Counted from the first letter of the stretch, positions 16,142-24,785 are shown. The stretch: DNA of 35,928 bases from Flavobacteriaceae bacterium (GCA_002702895.1 PACX01000013.1:6251-42178), one strand, 5' to 3'. Program-made: numbers and translations. The notes: generated by a model from the sequence alone, not told the origin.

Positions 16142-16981
16142 ATGAAAGAATTTTATATAAGGTCATTAACATCAGCTGCATATGCAGGTATTTTATTACT
16201 TCCATTGTTTATAAATGAATATCTTTTTTATTTTGTAGGATTCATTTGTAGCTTAATTCTTGTTTTTGAATTTATTAAGCTAATTTCAAATTATAATTAT
16301 AAATTTTTATCATCAGATACTGGAAAAACTAATCTTATTTTATATTTAACTTTTCCACTATATATTTCACTTTTTTTATTATCATATAATTGGGTTTTTC
16401 AATTATTTTTTTTAATAATAATTATAATGACAAATATATTATTAGGTTTCTCACTTTTAAAGAAAAAAATATTTTCCTTTTCAATTCTTAAAAATCGTTT
16501 TATTGGACATTTTTACTTAGTTGGCTCTCTGGTAGTTTTATTTTCAATGCCAACAATATCAGAAGAATATAATCCAAATTTTATTTTTTGTTTTTTGATT
16601 TTAATTTGGATTTCTGATTCTGCTGGATATGTATTTGGAGTTAATTTTGGAAAAAGACCTCTACTAAAAACCGTATCTCCTAAAAAAAGTATTGAAGGTT
16701 TTATTGGCGGAATTATTTTCTCTTTGATATTTTCTATATTATTTTATAATTATTTAAACCTAGGATTTAGTTTAATTCAGTGGATTATTTTAGGACTAAT
16801 AACAACAATAGGAGGAGCTCTTGGTGACCTAGTCCAATCTCAATTTAAAAGAGAAGCTGGTGTGAAAGATAGTGGAAATTTGCTCCCTGGTCATGGAGGA
16901 CTATATGACCGCATGGATAGTATTATATTTGCATCGCCATTTATTTATTTAACTTTTAAAATATTTCTATATGTTTCATAA
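16142..16981 (+). CDS. cdsA: Phosphatidate cytidylyltransferase
   Basis: 279 residues with about eight hydrophobic segments. CdsA makes CDP-diacylglycerol from phosphatidic acid and CTP, the precursor of phospholipids. The family signature is complete at about residues 233-260: SQFKREAGVKDSGNLLPGHG followed by GLYDRMD, containing the conserved Asp residues for metal binding. SPKKSIEGFIGG lies about 50 residues before it. It starts 1 nt after the LUD gene and its last 11 nt overlap the start of the phosphatidylserine decarboxylase gene, so two consecutive phospholipid enzymes are translationally linked. Confidence 0.95.
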   Translation: MKEFYIRSLTSAAYAGILLLPLFINEYLFYFVGFICSLILVFEFIKLISNYNYKFLSSDTGKTNLILYLTFPLYISLFLLSYNWVFQLFFLIIIIMTNILLGFSLLKKKIFSFSILKNRFIGHFYLVGSLVVLFSMPTISEEYNPNFIFCFLILIWISDSAGYVFGVNFGKRPLLKTVSPKKSIEGFIGGIIFSLIFSILFYNYLNLGFSLIQWIILGLITTIGGALGDLVQSQFKREAGVKDSGNLLPGHGGLYDRMDSIIFASPFIYLTFKIFLYVS

Positions 16982-17621
16982 GGAAGGTTATAAAATTATA
17001 ATACTATCATTTTTTTTAACAACAGCTATAGTAATATTTTCTGATATCTATATTGAGAATTTTTACTTAAGAAATGGTTTTCAAATTTTTGCAATTTTAG
17101 AATTCTTTTTTATTATTCAATTTTTTAGAAATCCAAAAAGAGAAACAGTATTAAATGATAACCATGTAATTTCCTCAGTGGATGGAAAGGTTGTAATTGT
17201 AAAAAAAGTCTATGAAAAAGAATATTTTAAAGATGAAAGAATTCAAGTTTCTGTTTTTATGTCTCCTCTAAATGTTCACGTAACAAGATATCCTACTAGT
17301 GGTATAATTAAATTTAGTAAATATCATCCTGGAAAATATCTTGTTGCTTGGCTTCCTAAATCATCAGAATTAAATGAAAGAACAACAGTTGTAATTGAAA
17401 ATAAAGTTTTTAATGAAATTTTATATCGTCAAATTGCTGGTGCAGTTGCAAGAAGAATAGTAAATTATGCTGAGATAGGAAAAAATATAGTTCAGGGAAA
17501 TGATTCAGGGTTTATAAAGTTTGGATCGAGAGTCGATGTTTTTCTACCAGTTGATTCTAATATATTAGTAAAAGTTGGGGATAAAGTTAAGGGTGGTCTT
17601 GATATTATTGCAAAAAAATAA
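16971..17621 (+). CDS. psd: Phosphatidylserine decarboxylase family protein
   Basis: 216 residues, the short (archaeal/Bacteroidota-type) Psd form. It decarboxylates phosphatidylserine to phosphatidylethanolamine. The N-terminal region has one or two membrane segments (IIILSFFLTTAIVIF and FQIFAILEFFFIIQFF). SVDGKVV and FMSPLNVHVTRYP follow; the latter carries a conserved His. The self-cleavage Gly-Ser that generates the pyruvoyl group is G185-S186 in KFGSRVDVFLP. The first ATG lies within cdsA (11-nt overlap). The stop is 2 nt from the convergent valS stop. A pssA gene is not in the window. Confidence 0.93.
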   Translation: MFHKEGYKIIILSFFLTTAIVIFSDIYIENFYLRNGFQIFAILEFFFIIQFFRNPKRETVLNDNHVISSVDGKVVIVKKVYEKEYFKDERIQVSVFMSPLNVHVTRYPTSGIIKFSKYHPGKYLVAWLPKSSELNERTTVVIENKVFNEILYRQIAGAVARRIVNYAEIGKNIVQGNDSGFIKFGSRVDVFLPVDSNILVKVGDKVKGGLDIIAKK

Positions 17622-17623
17622 AA

Positions 17624-20239
17624 TTATTTTTTAAGCTTTTGTTCTAAAATTTTAATTTTTATAATTGTATCTAACTCTTTCTTTTTTTCATTTTTTATTA
17701 TTGAATCTGGAGCATTTTCAATAAATTTTTTATTATTCAGTTTTGACTGAATAGATCTAAGAAATCCAATATTATAATCTAAATCCTCCTTAATTTTTTT
17801 TAAATCACTTTTTTGATCTAAAAGATTATTAATAAAATACTCCTTACTATCAACAATCAATGATTCAGCATTTTGATTAATTTGAAAAACTTCCTCAACT
17901 ATGTCTGAATTAGCCAATTTAAGTACTATACTTTTAAGTTCACTTTTTAATTTAGTATTTTGAGAAAATAACTCAATTTTTTCTTTATATGAAATTCCTT
18001 TTTGATTTCTGTATTTTCTAATATTTGTAATTAGTTTAGAAATATGTTCAAACTCTTTTAAATAAGAATAGTCTACTTTATTATTTTTTGGCCAATTTTT
18101 AATTATTAATGGTTTATCTTCCTCATTTTTAATACCACTCCAAATTTCTTCTGAAATAAAAGGCATAAAAGGGTGTAAAATTGTTAAACATTTTTCTAGA
18201 AATTGTAATGTTTTATCATATGTTTTAAAATCCATTGGAGTTCCAAAATCAGGTTTTACAATTTCTAAATACCAAGAGCAATAATCATCCCAAATAAGTT
18301 TATAAATGGTCATTAAAGCATCTGATATTCTATATTTCTTGAAATGATCATCTATCTCGATTAATTTAGAACTTAACCTATTCTCAAACCATTTAATTGC
18401 AGCAATTGATGATGGATTCTGATAATTTGAATTTTTAATATTCCAAGATTTAACTAATCTATATGAGTTCCAAATTTTATTTGAAAAATTCTTTCCCTGT
18501 TGGCATAAAGATTCATCGAATAAAAGATCATTTCCTGCTGGAGCACTAAATAAAAGGCCCACTCTAACACTATCTGCACCAAAATCTTCTATTAATTTTA
18601 GAGCATCAGGTGAGTTGCCGAGTTGTTTAGACATTTTTCTTCCCTTTTTATCTCTAACTAAACCAGTAAAATAAACAGAACTAAATGGCTTAGATTTTTT
18701 AAATTCATAACCTGAAACAATCATTCTTGCAACCCAAAAAAATAAAATATCTGGACCTGTAATCAAATCATTTGTAGGATAATAATAATTAAAATCTTTA
18801 TTATCAGGATTATTAATTCCATCAAAAACACTAATTGGCCATAACCAAGAGGAGAACCATGTATCTAAAACATCTGTTTCCTGAATTAATTTATCTTTAT
18901 CTAAATTAAAATTCCCACTTTTTATTCTGGCTTTTATAATAGCTTTATCAATATCCTCTGCTACAACAAAATCCATTTTGTCAGAACCATAATAATAAAC
19001 TGGAATTTGATGACCCCACCACAATTGTCGTGATATATTCCAGTCTCTAATATTCTCCATCCAGTTCTTGTAAGTATTTTTGAATTTTTTAGGATAAAGT
19101 TTAATATTATCATCTATTACAGCTTTTAAGGCAGGTTTTGAAATTTTTTCCATTTTTAAAAACCATTGATCTGACAACTTAGGTTCAATTACGCATTTTG
19201 TTCTTTCAGATTTTCCAATTTTAGTTAAATAATTCTCTTCTTTTAATAAAGATCCTATTTCTTTTAACTCTATTGAAATTTCTTTTCTTGCTAAAAACCT
19301 ATCTTTTCCATTATAGTGTAAGGTGAATTTATTTAGTGTTCCATCATCATTTAGAACATCTATAATTTCCAATTGGTGTTTGTCCCCTATTATCTTATCA
19401 TTTTCGCTGTGGGCTGGTGTAACTTTTAAACATCCTGTTCCAAATTCTGAATCAACATTTTGATCTGTAATTATGGGAATTTCTTTATTTAAAATTGGAA
19501 TAATAGCTTTTTTACCTTTTAGATGTAAATACCTATCATCATCTGGATTTATTGCTATTGCTGTATCCCCAAAAATTGTTTCGGGTCTAGTTGTTGCTAC
19601 AGTAATAGTTTTAGAGGAATTATAAATTTTGTATTTAATGTAGAAAATTTTTGTTTCCTGCTCTTCATAAATTACCTCTTCGTTGGACAAAGTTGTTTTG
19701 GCTTGAGGATCCCAATTTACCATTCTATATCCTCTATAAATCAAGCCTTTTTCATACAAATCAACAAAAACCTTTATTACAGAATCTGACATTTCTTTAT
19801 CTAAAGTGAACTTTGTTCTATCCCAATCACAGGAACAACCTAACTTTTTTAATTGTTCTAAAATTAAGCCACCATGCTTTTCTGTCCAATCCCAAGCATA
19901 ATTTAAAAATTCATCTCTTGATATATCTTTTTTTTCGATTCCATCATTTTTTAATTTCTCTACAACTTTTGCTTCAGTTGCAATTGAAGCGTGATCAGTT
20001 CCCGGAACCCAACACGCATTAAAACCTTGAAGACGGGCTTTTCTAATTAAAATATCTTGAATCGTATTGTTTAACATATGACCCATATGTAATATTCCAG
20101 TAACATTAGGTGGAGGTATTACAATAGTATAAGGAGTTTTATCATTTGGTTTTGAGTTAAAATATTTATTCTCATTCCAAAATTGATACCACTTTGATTC
20201 TATTTTTTTGGCATCAAAGCTTTTAGCTATATTCATCAA
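17624..20239 (-). CDS. valS: Valyl-tRNA synthetase
   Basis: 871 residues, a normal bacterial ValRS. It charges tRNA-Val in the cytoplasm. The class I signature appears as HMGH at residues 51-54 (HIGH equivalent, in PPPNVTGILHMGH) and KMSKQ at 535-539 (KMSKS equivalent). The CP1 editing domain shows ATTRPETIFGDTA and the GTDHASIAT block. The anticodon-binding domain follows, and the last about 60 residues are a charged coiled coil that contacts tRNA. Two Met codons start the frame (20239 and 20236); either is possible. The stop lies 2 nt from psd on the other strand. A -7-like box on the minus strand lies 23 nt upstream. Confidence 0.97.
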   Translation of the reverse strand: MMNIAKSFDAKKIESKWYQFWNENKYFNSKPNDKTPYTIVIPPPNVTGILHMGHMLNNTIQDILIRKARLQGFNACWVPGTDHASIATEAKVVEKLKNDGIEKKDISRDEFLNYAWDWTEKHGGLILEQLKKLGCSCDWDRTKFTLDKEMSDSVIKVFVDLYEKGLIYRGYRMVNWDPQAKTTLSNEEVIYEEQETKIFYIKYKIYNSSKTITVATTRPETIFGDTAIAINPDDDRYLHLKGKKAIIPILNKEIPIITDQNVDSEFGTGCLKVTPAHSENDKIIGDKHQLEIIDVLNDDGTLNKFTLHYNGKDRFLARKEISIELKEIGSLLKEENYLTKIGKSERTKCVIEPKLSDQWFLKMEKISKPALKAVIDDNIKLYPKKFKNTYKNWMENIRDWNISRQLWWGHQIPVYYYGSDKMDFVVAEDIDKAIIKARIKSGNFNLDKDKLIQETDVLDTWFSSWLWPISVFDGINNPDNKDFNYYYPTNDLITGPDILFFWVARMIVSGYEFKKSKPFSSVYFTGLVRDKKGRKMSKQLGNSPDALKLIEDFGADSVRVGLLFSAPAGNDLLFDESLCQQGKNFSNKIWNSYRLVKSWNIKNSNYQNPSSIAAIKWFENRLSSKLIEIDDHFKKYRISDALMTIYKLIWDDYCSWYLEIVKPDFGTPMDFKTYDKTLQFLEKCLTILHPFMPFISEEIWSGIKNEEDKPLIIKNWPKNNKVDYSYLKEFEHISKLITNIRKYRNQKGISYKEKIELFSQNTKLKSELKSIVLKLANSDIVEEVFQINQNAESLIVDSKEYFINNLLDQKSDLKKIKEDLDYNIGFLRSIQSKLNNKKFIENAPDSIIKNEKKKELDTIIKIKILEQKLKK

Positions 20240-20262
20240 TTATATTAGATTAATTACTTAAA

Positions 20263-20270
20263 CAAAAATA
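20263..20270 (-). promoter_or_regulatory. Putative -7 box for valS
   Basis: The minus strand reads TATTTTTG, an exact TAnnTTTG match, 23 nt before the valS start. No TTTG is found at the expected -33 distance, so support is limited. Confidence 0.35.
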
Positions 20271-20304
20271 GTCAACTAAAATGTATCTAAAATTAAGTTG
20301 TTTT

Positions 20305-20336
20305 TTTGTAAGTATGTATAAAAAGTTATAGTTTTA
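20305..20336 (+). promoter_or_regulatory. Putative promoter of the DUF1573 gene
   Basis: TTTG at 20305-20308 and TAGTTTTA at 20329-20336 (one mismatch to TAnnTTTG) are 20 nt apart, the preferred spacing, and the -7-like box lies 16 nt before the ATG at 20353. Confidence 0.35.
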
Positions 20337-20352
20337 ATTAAAATTCATTTCT

Positions 20353-20766
20353 ATGAAAAAAATTTCACTAATTATAAGTTTGTTTCTTTTTAGCTCTCTT
20401 ATTTTTTCTCAAGAAAAATCAGCTGAAATTTCATTTAACAAAACTATTATTGATTATGGAACTATTGAAAATGGTGAAGATGGTAAAAGAACTTTTGAGT
20501 TTAAAAATATTGGTAATGCACCATTAATTTTTTCTAGAATTTTTTCTTCCTGCGGTTGTACTATCCCTAAAAAACCTGAAAAACCAATCCTTCCAGGAGA
20601 ATCTGGTTTAATTCAAGTTGAATATGATACTAAAAGAACAGGATTATTCCAAAAAGCAATTACAGTAAATTCTAATGCTAAAACACCAAATATTATTTTA
20701 AGAATTAAAGGTGAAGTTCTCCCGGAAACTGAAGAAGAGGAAGAAGAAGAAGAAAAAGACAAATAA
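20353..20766 (+). CDS. Secreted DUF1573 protein
   Basis: 137 residues. A signal peptide covers about residues 1-19 (MKKISLIISLFLFSSLIFS), placing the protein in the periplasm or outside. The remainder is one DUF1573 domain, an immunoglobulin-like beta fold related to the ASPM-SPD-2-Hydin family: IIDYGTIENGEDG, FEFKNIGNAPLIF, SSCGCTIPK (Cys67 and Cys69) and PGESGLIQVEYDT. The C-terminus is a run of Glu residues followed by KDK, strongly acidic and probably disordered. Function is unknown; a disulfide or metal link through the C-G-C pair is possible. It is divergent from valS, a pairing common in Flavobacteriia, and 29 nt upstream of murB. Confidence 0.85.
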   Translation: MKKISLIISLFLFSSLIFSQEKSAEISFNKTIIDYGTIENGEDGKRTFEFKNIGNAPLIFSRIFSSCGCTIPKKPEKPILPGESGLIQVEYDTKRTGLFQKAITVNSNAKTPNIILRIKGEVLPETEEEEEEEEKDK

Positions 20767-20770
20767 GGTT

Positions 20771-20791
20771 TGTCTATTTATTAAATAGATA
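20771..20791 (+). other. Inverted repeat just before murB
   Basis: TCTATTTA (20773-20780) and TAAATAGA (20782-20789) are perfect complements, extended by a G-U and a T-A pair on the outside. It lies in the 29-nt gap between the DUF1573 stop and the murB TTG start and ends 4 nt before that start. There is no U-run after it, so it is not a typical terminator. It could affect murB translation or mRNA stability. Confidence 0.3.
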
Positions 20792-20795
20792 AAAA

Positions 20796-21818
20796 TTGCA
20801 AAAAAAAACCAAAATATCTCTTAAGAACTATAACAGTTTTGGAGTAGATGTGCTTTCCTCAAATTTCAACATTGTTAATTCAGAAAAAGAAATAGTGTCT
20901 TTTATCAACAAAAAAAGTCGCTTAAATGAACCGATAATTCTGGGGGGAGGAACTAATATTCTTTTTAAAAAAAATGTAGATAGAAATATCCTAAAAATTA
21001 AAATTAAAGGTATTGAATTAATAAAAGAAACAAAAGATTATGTAATTATTTCTGTTGGAGCTGGAGAAGTTTGGAATGATTTAGTTAATTGGACTATAAA
21101 TAATGATTTTGGTGGTTTAGAAAATTTAAGTTTGATTCCAGGAAATGTAGGTGGTGCACCAATTCAAAATATAGGAGCTTATGGAGTTGAATTAAAAGAT
21201 ACTTTTAAAAATTGCAGAACAATTTCAATAAAGAATGGATCATTAAGGATTTTTAAAAATTCTGAATGCAATTTTTCATATAGAAGCTCTATTTTTAAAG
21301 AAAAACTTAAAAATAAGTACATTATTTCATATGTAACTTTTAAACTTTCTAAAAGAAATCATAAAATAAATTGTTCATATAAACCTTTAAGAGAAGCTAT
21401 AAAAAGTAATAATATTCTTAACCCAACTATTAAAAATATTTCGGAACTGGTTTGTAAAATAAGATCAATCAAATTGCCAGATCCTAAATTAATTGGTAAT
21501 TGTGGTAGTTTTTTTAAAAATCCTGTAATTAAAAAATTTGATTATGAAAAATTATGTGAAAAAGAAAAAGATATTCCGTTTTATATAATTTCGAAAAAAA
21601 AAGTAAAAATTCCTGCTGCATGGCTAATTGAAAAATGTGGTTATAAGGGAATTAGAAATGGTAATACAGGAACTTATAATAAACATGCACTAATAATTGT
21701 TAACTATGGAAATGCTTCAGGAAATGAAATTTTTAAATTTTCACAAAAAATTAAAAAAACTGTTTTAAGAAAATTTAATATCTTGCTTGAGGAGGAAGTT
21801 AATATAATTGAAAATTAA
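20796..21818 (+). CDS. murB: UDP-N-acetylenolpyruvoylglucosamine reductase
   Basis: 340 residues, the length of type I MurB (E. coli-like, about 342). An FAD enzyme that reduces UDP-GlcNAc-enolpyruvate to UDP-MurNAc, committing it to peptidoglycan. FAD-binding motifs are LGGGTNILF (about residues 49-57) and SLIPGNVGGAPIQNIGAYG. The catalytic Ser is in GNCGSFFKNP (about residue 237), IPAAWLIEKCG follows, and the catalytic Glu is in LLEEEVNII at the C-terminus. The start is a TTG at 20796; no ATG lies nearby in frame. Immediately before the TTG is a short inverted repeat. The stop is 1 nt from the next ATG. Confidence 0.95.
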   Translation: MQKKTKISLKNYNSFGVDVLSSNFNIVNSEKEIVSFINKKSRLNEPIILGGGTNILFKKNVDRNILKIKIKGIELIKETKDYVIISVGAGEVWNDLVNWTINNDFGGLENLSLIPGNVGGAPIQNIGAYGVELKDTFKNCRTISIKNGSLRIFKNSECNFSYRSSIFKEKLKNKYIISYVTFKLSKRNHKINCSYKPLREAIKSNNILNPTIKNISELVCKIRSIKLPDPKLIGNCGSFFKNPVIKKFDYEKLCEKEKDIPFYIISKKKVKIPAAWLIEKCGYKGIRNGNTGTYNKHALIIVNYGNASGNEIFKFSQKIKKTVLRKFNILLEEEVNIIEN

Positions 21819-21819
21819 T

Positions 21820-22023
21820 ATGTTATACTTAATCACATTTTTATTAATAGGAATAGCTTTTGCTGGAATATCCATTAAAATTATTTTGAAAAAAAATGGA
21901 GAATTTTCAGGGACCTGTGCTAGTGCTAATCCGTTCCTAAATAAAAATAATGAAGCTTGTGGAATTTGTGGAAAACTTCCAAATGAAACTGAATGTAAAA
22001 AACCTAAAATGAATTTGAATTAA
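21820..22023 (+). CDS. Small membrane protein with a Cys cluster
   Basis: 67 residues from the ATG at 21820; a TTG at 21808 would add four residues and overlap murB by 11 nt. An N-terminal hydrophobic segment (MLYLITFLLIGIAFAGISIKI) acts as a signal anchor. The rest holds Cys residues arranged as GTCASANPFLN then CGICGKLPNETEC, four Cys in total, as in a metal or disulfide site. Similar short 'membrane or secreted' proteins occur next to murB and a sigma factor in Flavobacteriia, as far as I recall; no function is known. Four nt separate it from the sigma factor gene. No other domains are visible. Confidence 0.75.
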   Translation: MLYLITFLLIGIAFAGISIKIILKKNGEFSGTCASANPFLNKNNEACGICGKLPNETECKKPKMNLN

Positions 22024-22027
22024 TAGT

Positions 22028-22576
22028 TTGAAAGAAAACAAATTTATTAGAAATCAAATTAATCTTGCAAAGAAAAATAATCAAAATGCATTTAGTTATT
22101 TATTAAACACCTACTGGGATGATGTTTATAATTTTCAATTAAAAAGAATAAAAAATGAATCTAGTGCTGAGGATATTACTATTAAAAGTTTTACTAAAGC
22201 ATTTGAAAAAATAAATATTTATAATGATAAATATCTTTTTAAAACATGGCTAATTACTATTTCAAAAAATCTTCATATCGATCAGGTAAGAAAAAATAAA
22301 AAGAATTTAAATATAATTAAATCTGATAATTTTACAGAATTTGTGGAAAGTTCTCCAAGCCCTGAAGATGATCTTATAAATGAACAAAAGTTAAAATCTT
22401 TAAAAAATAAAATAAGTAAATTAAAACCTAATTATAAAAAAGTAATTGAATTAAGATATTTTAATGAATTAAGTTATAAAGAAATCTCAATTAAGCTTAA
22501 TCAACCAATAAACAATATAAAAGTTAGAATAATGAGAGCAAAAAGAATTTTAGCTGAAATGATTTCAAAATTATGA
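22028..22576 (+). CDS. ECF-like sigma-70 family RNA polymerase sigma factor
   Basis: 182 residues with the two-domain layout of extracytoplasmic-function sigma factors. Region 2 covers about residues 20-95 (LLNTYWDDVYNFQL, SAEDITIKSFTKAFEKI, TWLITISKNLHIDQVRK), and region 4 is at about 125-178 (LKPNYKKVIELRYFNELSYKE then ISIKLNQPINNIKVRIMRAK, the HTH). No anti-sigma factor or FecR-like gene is adjacent, unlike most Bacteroidota ECF loci. The start is a TTG at 22028. The stop overlaps the Nramp-like gene as ATGA, so the two are probably translated together. Its target promoters are unknown. Confidence 0.9.
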   Translation: MKENKFIRNQINLAKKNNQNAFSYLLNTYWDDVYNFQLKRIKNESSAEDITIKSFTKAFEKINIYNDKYLFKTWLITISKNLHIDQVRKNKKNLNIIKSDNFTEFVESSPSPEDDLINEQKLKSLKNKISKLKPNYKKVIELRYFNELSYKEISIKLNQPINNIKVRIMRAKRILAEMISKL

Positions 22577-23784
22577 TTTCAATAATTCGAAAATTAGGCC
22601 CTGGATTGCTTTTTGCTGGTGCAGCTATTGGAGTTTCTCATCTTGTTCAATCTACAAGAGCAGGTGCTGATTTTGGTTTTGGATTGTTGTGGGCTCTTAT
22701 TCTTTCAAATCTATTTAAATATCCTTTTTTTTTATTTGGACCAAAATATTCATTAGCCACTGGGGAAAGTCTTTTGGATGGTTACTATAAACTAGGTAAA
22801 TATGTTTTATTAATTTATCTTTTTTTGTCTCTAATTACGATGTTTACAATTCAGAGTGCCGTAACAATTGTTACTGCAGGTTTAGCTATTGAACTTTTTG
22901 GAATTACAACAGATATTACAATATGGGCATTTTTAATAATATTTTTGTGTTTACTAATACTTTTAATTGGAAGATATAAGCTATTAGATAATTTAATGAA
23001 ATTTGTAATAATCTTATTAACTATAAGCACTTTATTAGCAGTTTTATTTGCTGGTATCAGTTCAACAAATGAATTAGAATTAAATCAAATTTTCCCAAAA
23101 GAAACATTAAGTATTGCATTTTTAGTTGCTTTTATGGGTTGGATGCCAGCACCATTAGATATATCCATCTGGCAATCTATTTGGACACTTGAAAAAAAGA
23201 AAAAAGAAAAAAAAATAAATGAAAAAGAAATTATTTTTGATTTTAATATTGGTTACCTAACAACCATAGTTTTAGGAATATGTTTTATTGCTCTAGGATC
23301 ATTTGTTATGTATAATAGTGGTGAAACCTTTTCAAATCAAGGTGGAGAATTTGCAAAACAATTAATAAATCTATATACAAATTCTATAGGAAGTGAAGTT
23401 TTCTTAATAATAGCAATAGCTGCTTTTACAACAATGTTTAGTACAACTATTACATGTCTTGATGCTTCACCAAGAACAATGGAAAAAACTTTTGGTTTAT
23501 TGGGGATGAAAAAAATTGCTAACTATAATCTATGGATCATAATTTTAGCTTTGGGAACATTATCAATTTTTGTTTTTTTTATGTCTGAAATGGGCCTATT
23601 AGTAAAAATTGCAACTATACTTTCATTTATTACTGCACCATTTTATGCATTTGTAAATTTTAGATTAATTAATAGTAAATATACCCCAAAAGAAAAAAGA
23701 CCATCAAAAGCAATAAACACATTAAGTATAATGGGATTAATTTTTTTAACATGTTTTACTTTATGGTATTTGACTATTTTATGA
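22573..23784 (+). CDS. Nramp-related transporter lacking canonical metal motifs
   Basis: 403 residues, about eleven hydrophobic segments, matching the length and order of the Nramp (SLC11) fold. The first segment reads LGPGLLFAGAAIGVSHLVQS: the family opening LGPG is kept, but the metal-binding DPGN of helix 1 is replaced by AAIGVSH. In helix 6 the usual A/C-x-x-MPH is replaced by GWMPAPLDISIWQS. The STRAGADFGFGLLWAL stretch follows the family pattern. Proteins of this type are common in Bacteroidota, where they are usually annotated as divalent metal transporters, but the missing ligands make Mn/Fe transport doubtful. It overlaps the sigma factor by 4 nt and is followed after 44 nt by lipA. 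Confidence 0.82.
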   Translation: MISIIRKLGPGLLFAGAAIGVSHLVQSTRAGADFGFGLLWALILSNLFKYPFFLFGPKYSLATGESLLDGYYKLGKYVLLIYLFLSLITMFTIQSAVTIVTAGLAIELFGITTDITIWAFLIIFLCLLILLIGRYKLLDNLMKFVIILLTISTLLAVLFAGISSTNELELNQIFPKETLSIAFLVAFMGWMPAPLDISIWQSIWTLEKKKKEKKINEKEIIFDFNIGYLTTIVLGICFIALGSFVMYNSGETFSNQGGEFAKQLINLYTNSIGSEVFLIIAIAAFTTMFSTTITCLDASPRTMEKTFGLLGMKKIANYNLWIIILALGTLSIFVFFMSEMGLLVKIATILSFITAPFYAFVNFRLINSKYTPKEKRPSKAINTLSIMGLIFLTCFTLWYLTIL

Positions 23785-23803
23785 AAAATTAATCAATAGT
23801 TTG

Positions 23804-23811
23804 TAACTTTG
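23804..23811 (+). promoter_or_regulatory. Putative -7 box for lipA
   Basis: TAACTTTG is an exact TAnnTTTG match, 17 nt before the lipA ATG at 23829. Transcription would start close to 23816-23818. This argues against the in-frame TTG at 23814 as the start. No -33 box is evident. Confidence 0.4.
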
Positions 23812-23828
23812 TATTGTATAAAATTTTT

Positions 23829-24785
23829 ATGTCAATTCCTCCAAATACATTAAAAGTTTCAATTGTTCAAGGATCTGAGTGGAAAAAACTTAAGATTTCT
23901 AAAAACACAACTTATCCGAATGATATTTCACATAATAAAGAATTTGTAAAAAAACCAAAATGGATTAGAGTAAAACTTCCTACTGGAAAAAAATATACTG
24001 AATTAAGAGGTTTAGTAGATAAATACAATTTAAATACGATTTGTTCCTCTGGAAGTTGCCCAAATATGGGAGAGTGTTGGGGTGAAGGAACTGCAACTTT
24101 TATGATATTAGGAAATATATGTACACGGTCTTGTGGATTTTGTGGAGTTAAAACTGGTAAACCAGAAAATATCGATTGGTCTGAGCCGGAAAAGGTAGCT
24201 AATTCTATAAAAGTTATGAAAATAAAACATGCTGTTATAACATCTGTTGACCGAGATGATTTAAAAGATATGGGTTCTTTTATATGGGCAGAGACAGTTA
24301 AAAGTATTAGAAGAATTAATCCTAAGACCACACTTGAAACTTTAATTCCAGATTTTCAAGGAATTGAAAAACATTTAAATAAAATTATAAATGTTAAACC
24401 TGAGGTTGTTTCTCATAATATGGAAACAGTCAGAAGATTAACAAGAGAAGTAAGAATTCAAGCAAAATATGAAAGAAGTCTTAAAGTTCTTGAATATTTA
24501 AAAAGAAAAGGAATCAAAAGGACTAAATCAGGAGTTATGCTAGGATTGGGTGAAAAAGAAAATGAAGTTTTTCAAACACTTATAGATTTAAAGGAAAATA
24601 ATGTAGATATTGTAACTCTTGGTCAATATCTCCAACCATCAAAAAAACATTTACCTGTAAAAAGTTTCATTGATCCAGACCAATTCAAAATTTATGAAAA
24701 ATTTGCTAAAAATTTAGGTTTTAGGCATGTTGAAAGTGGACCTTTAGTAAGATCTTCCTATAAGGCTCAAAAACATATCACTTAA
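23829..24785 (+). CDS. lipA: Lipoyl synthase (radical SAM)
   Basis: 318 residues from the ATG at 23829. LipA inserts two sulfur atoms into octanoyl groups on the lipoyl domains of 2-oxoacid dehydrogenases. It has two [4Fe-4S] sites: the auxiliary cluster CSSGSCPNMGEC and the radical SAM CTRSCGFC. Also present are TSVDRDD, SHNMETV and the C-terminal GPLVRSSYKA with the conserved RSSY. About 43 residues precede the usual KPKWIRVKLP start of homology, longer than I would expect. An in-frame TTG at 23814 lies within the presumed transcription start and is not preferred. The stop shares a palindromic TTAA (24782-24785) with the convergent lpxK. Confidence 0.95.
   Translation: MSIPPNTLKVSIVQGSEWKKLKISKNTTYPNDISHNKEFVKKPKWIRVKLPTGKKYTELRGLVDKYNLNTICSSGSCPNMGECWGEGTATFMILGNICTRSCGFCGVKTGKPENIDWSEPEKVANSIKVMKIKHAVITSVDRDDLKDMGSFIWAETVKSIRRINPKTTLETLIPDFQGIEKHLNKIINVKPEVVSHNMETVRRLTREVRIQAKYERSLKVLEYLKRKGIKRTKSGVMLGLGEKENEVFQTLIDLKENNVDIVTLGQYLQPSKKHLPVKSFIDPDQFKIYEKFAKNLGFRHVESGPLVRSSYKAQKHIT

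Noticed and set aside
20730-20766. GAA/GAG repeat at the end of the DUF1573 gene
   Set aside because: It simply encodes an acidic C-terminal tail; too short for a microsatellite-type phase-variation signal, and the repeat unit is not exact.
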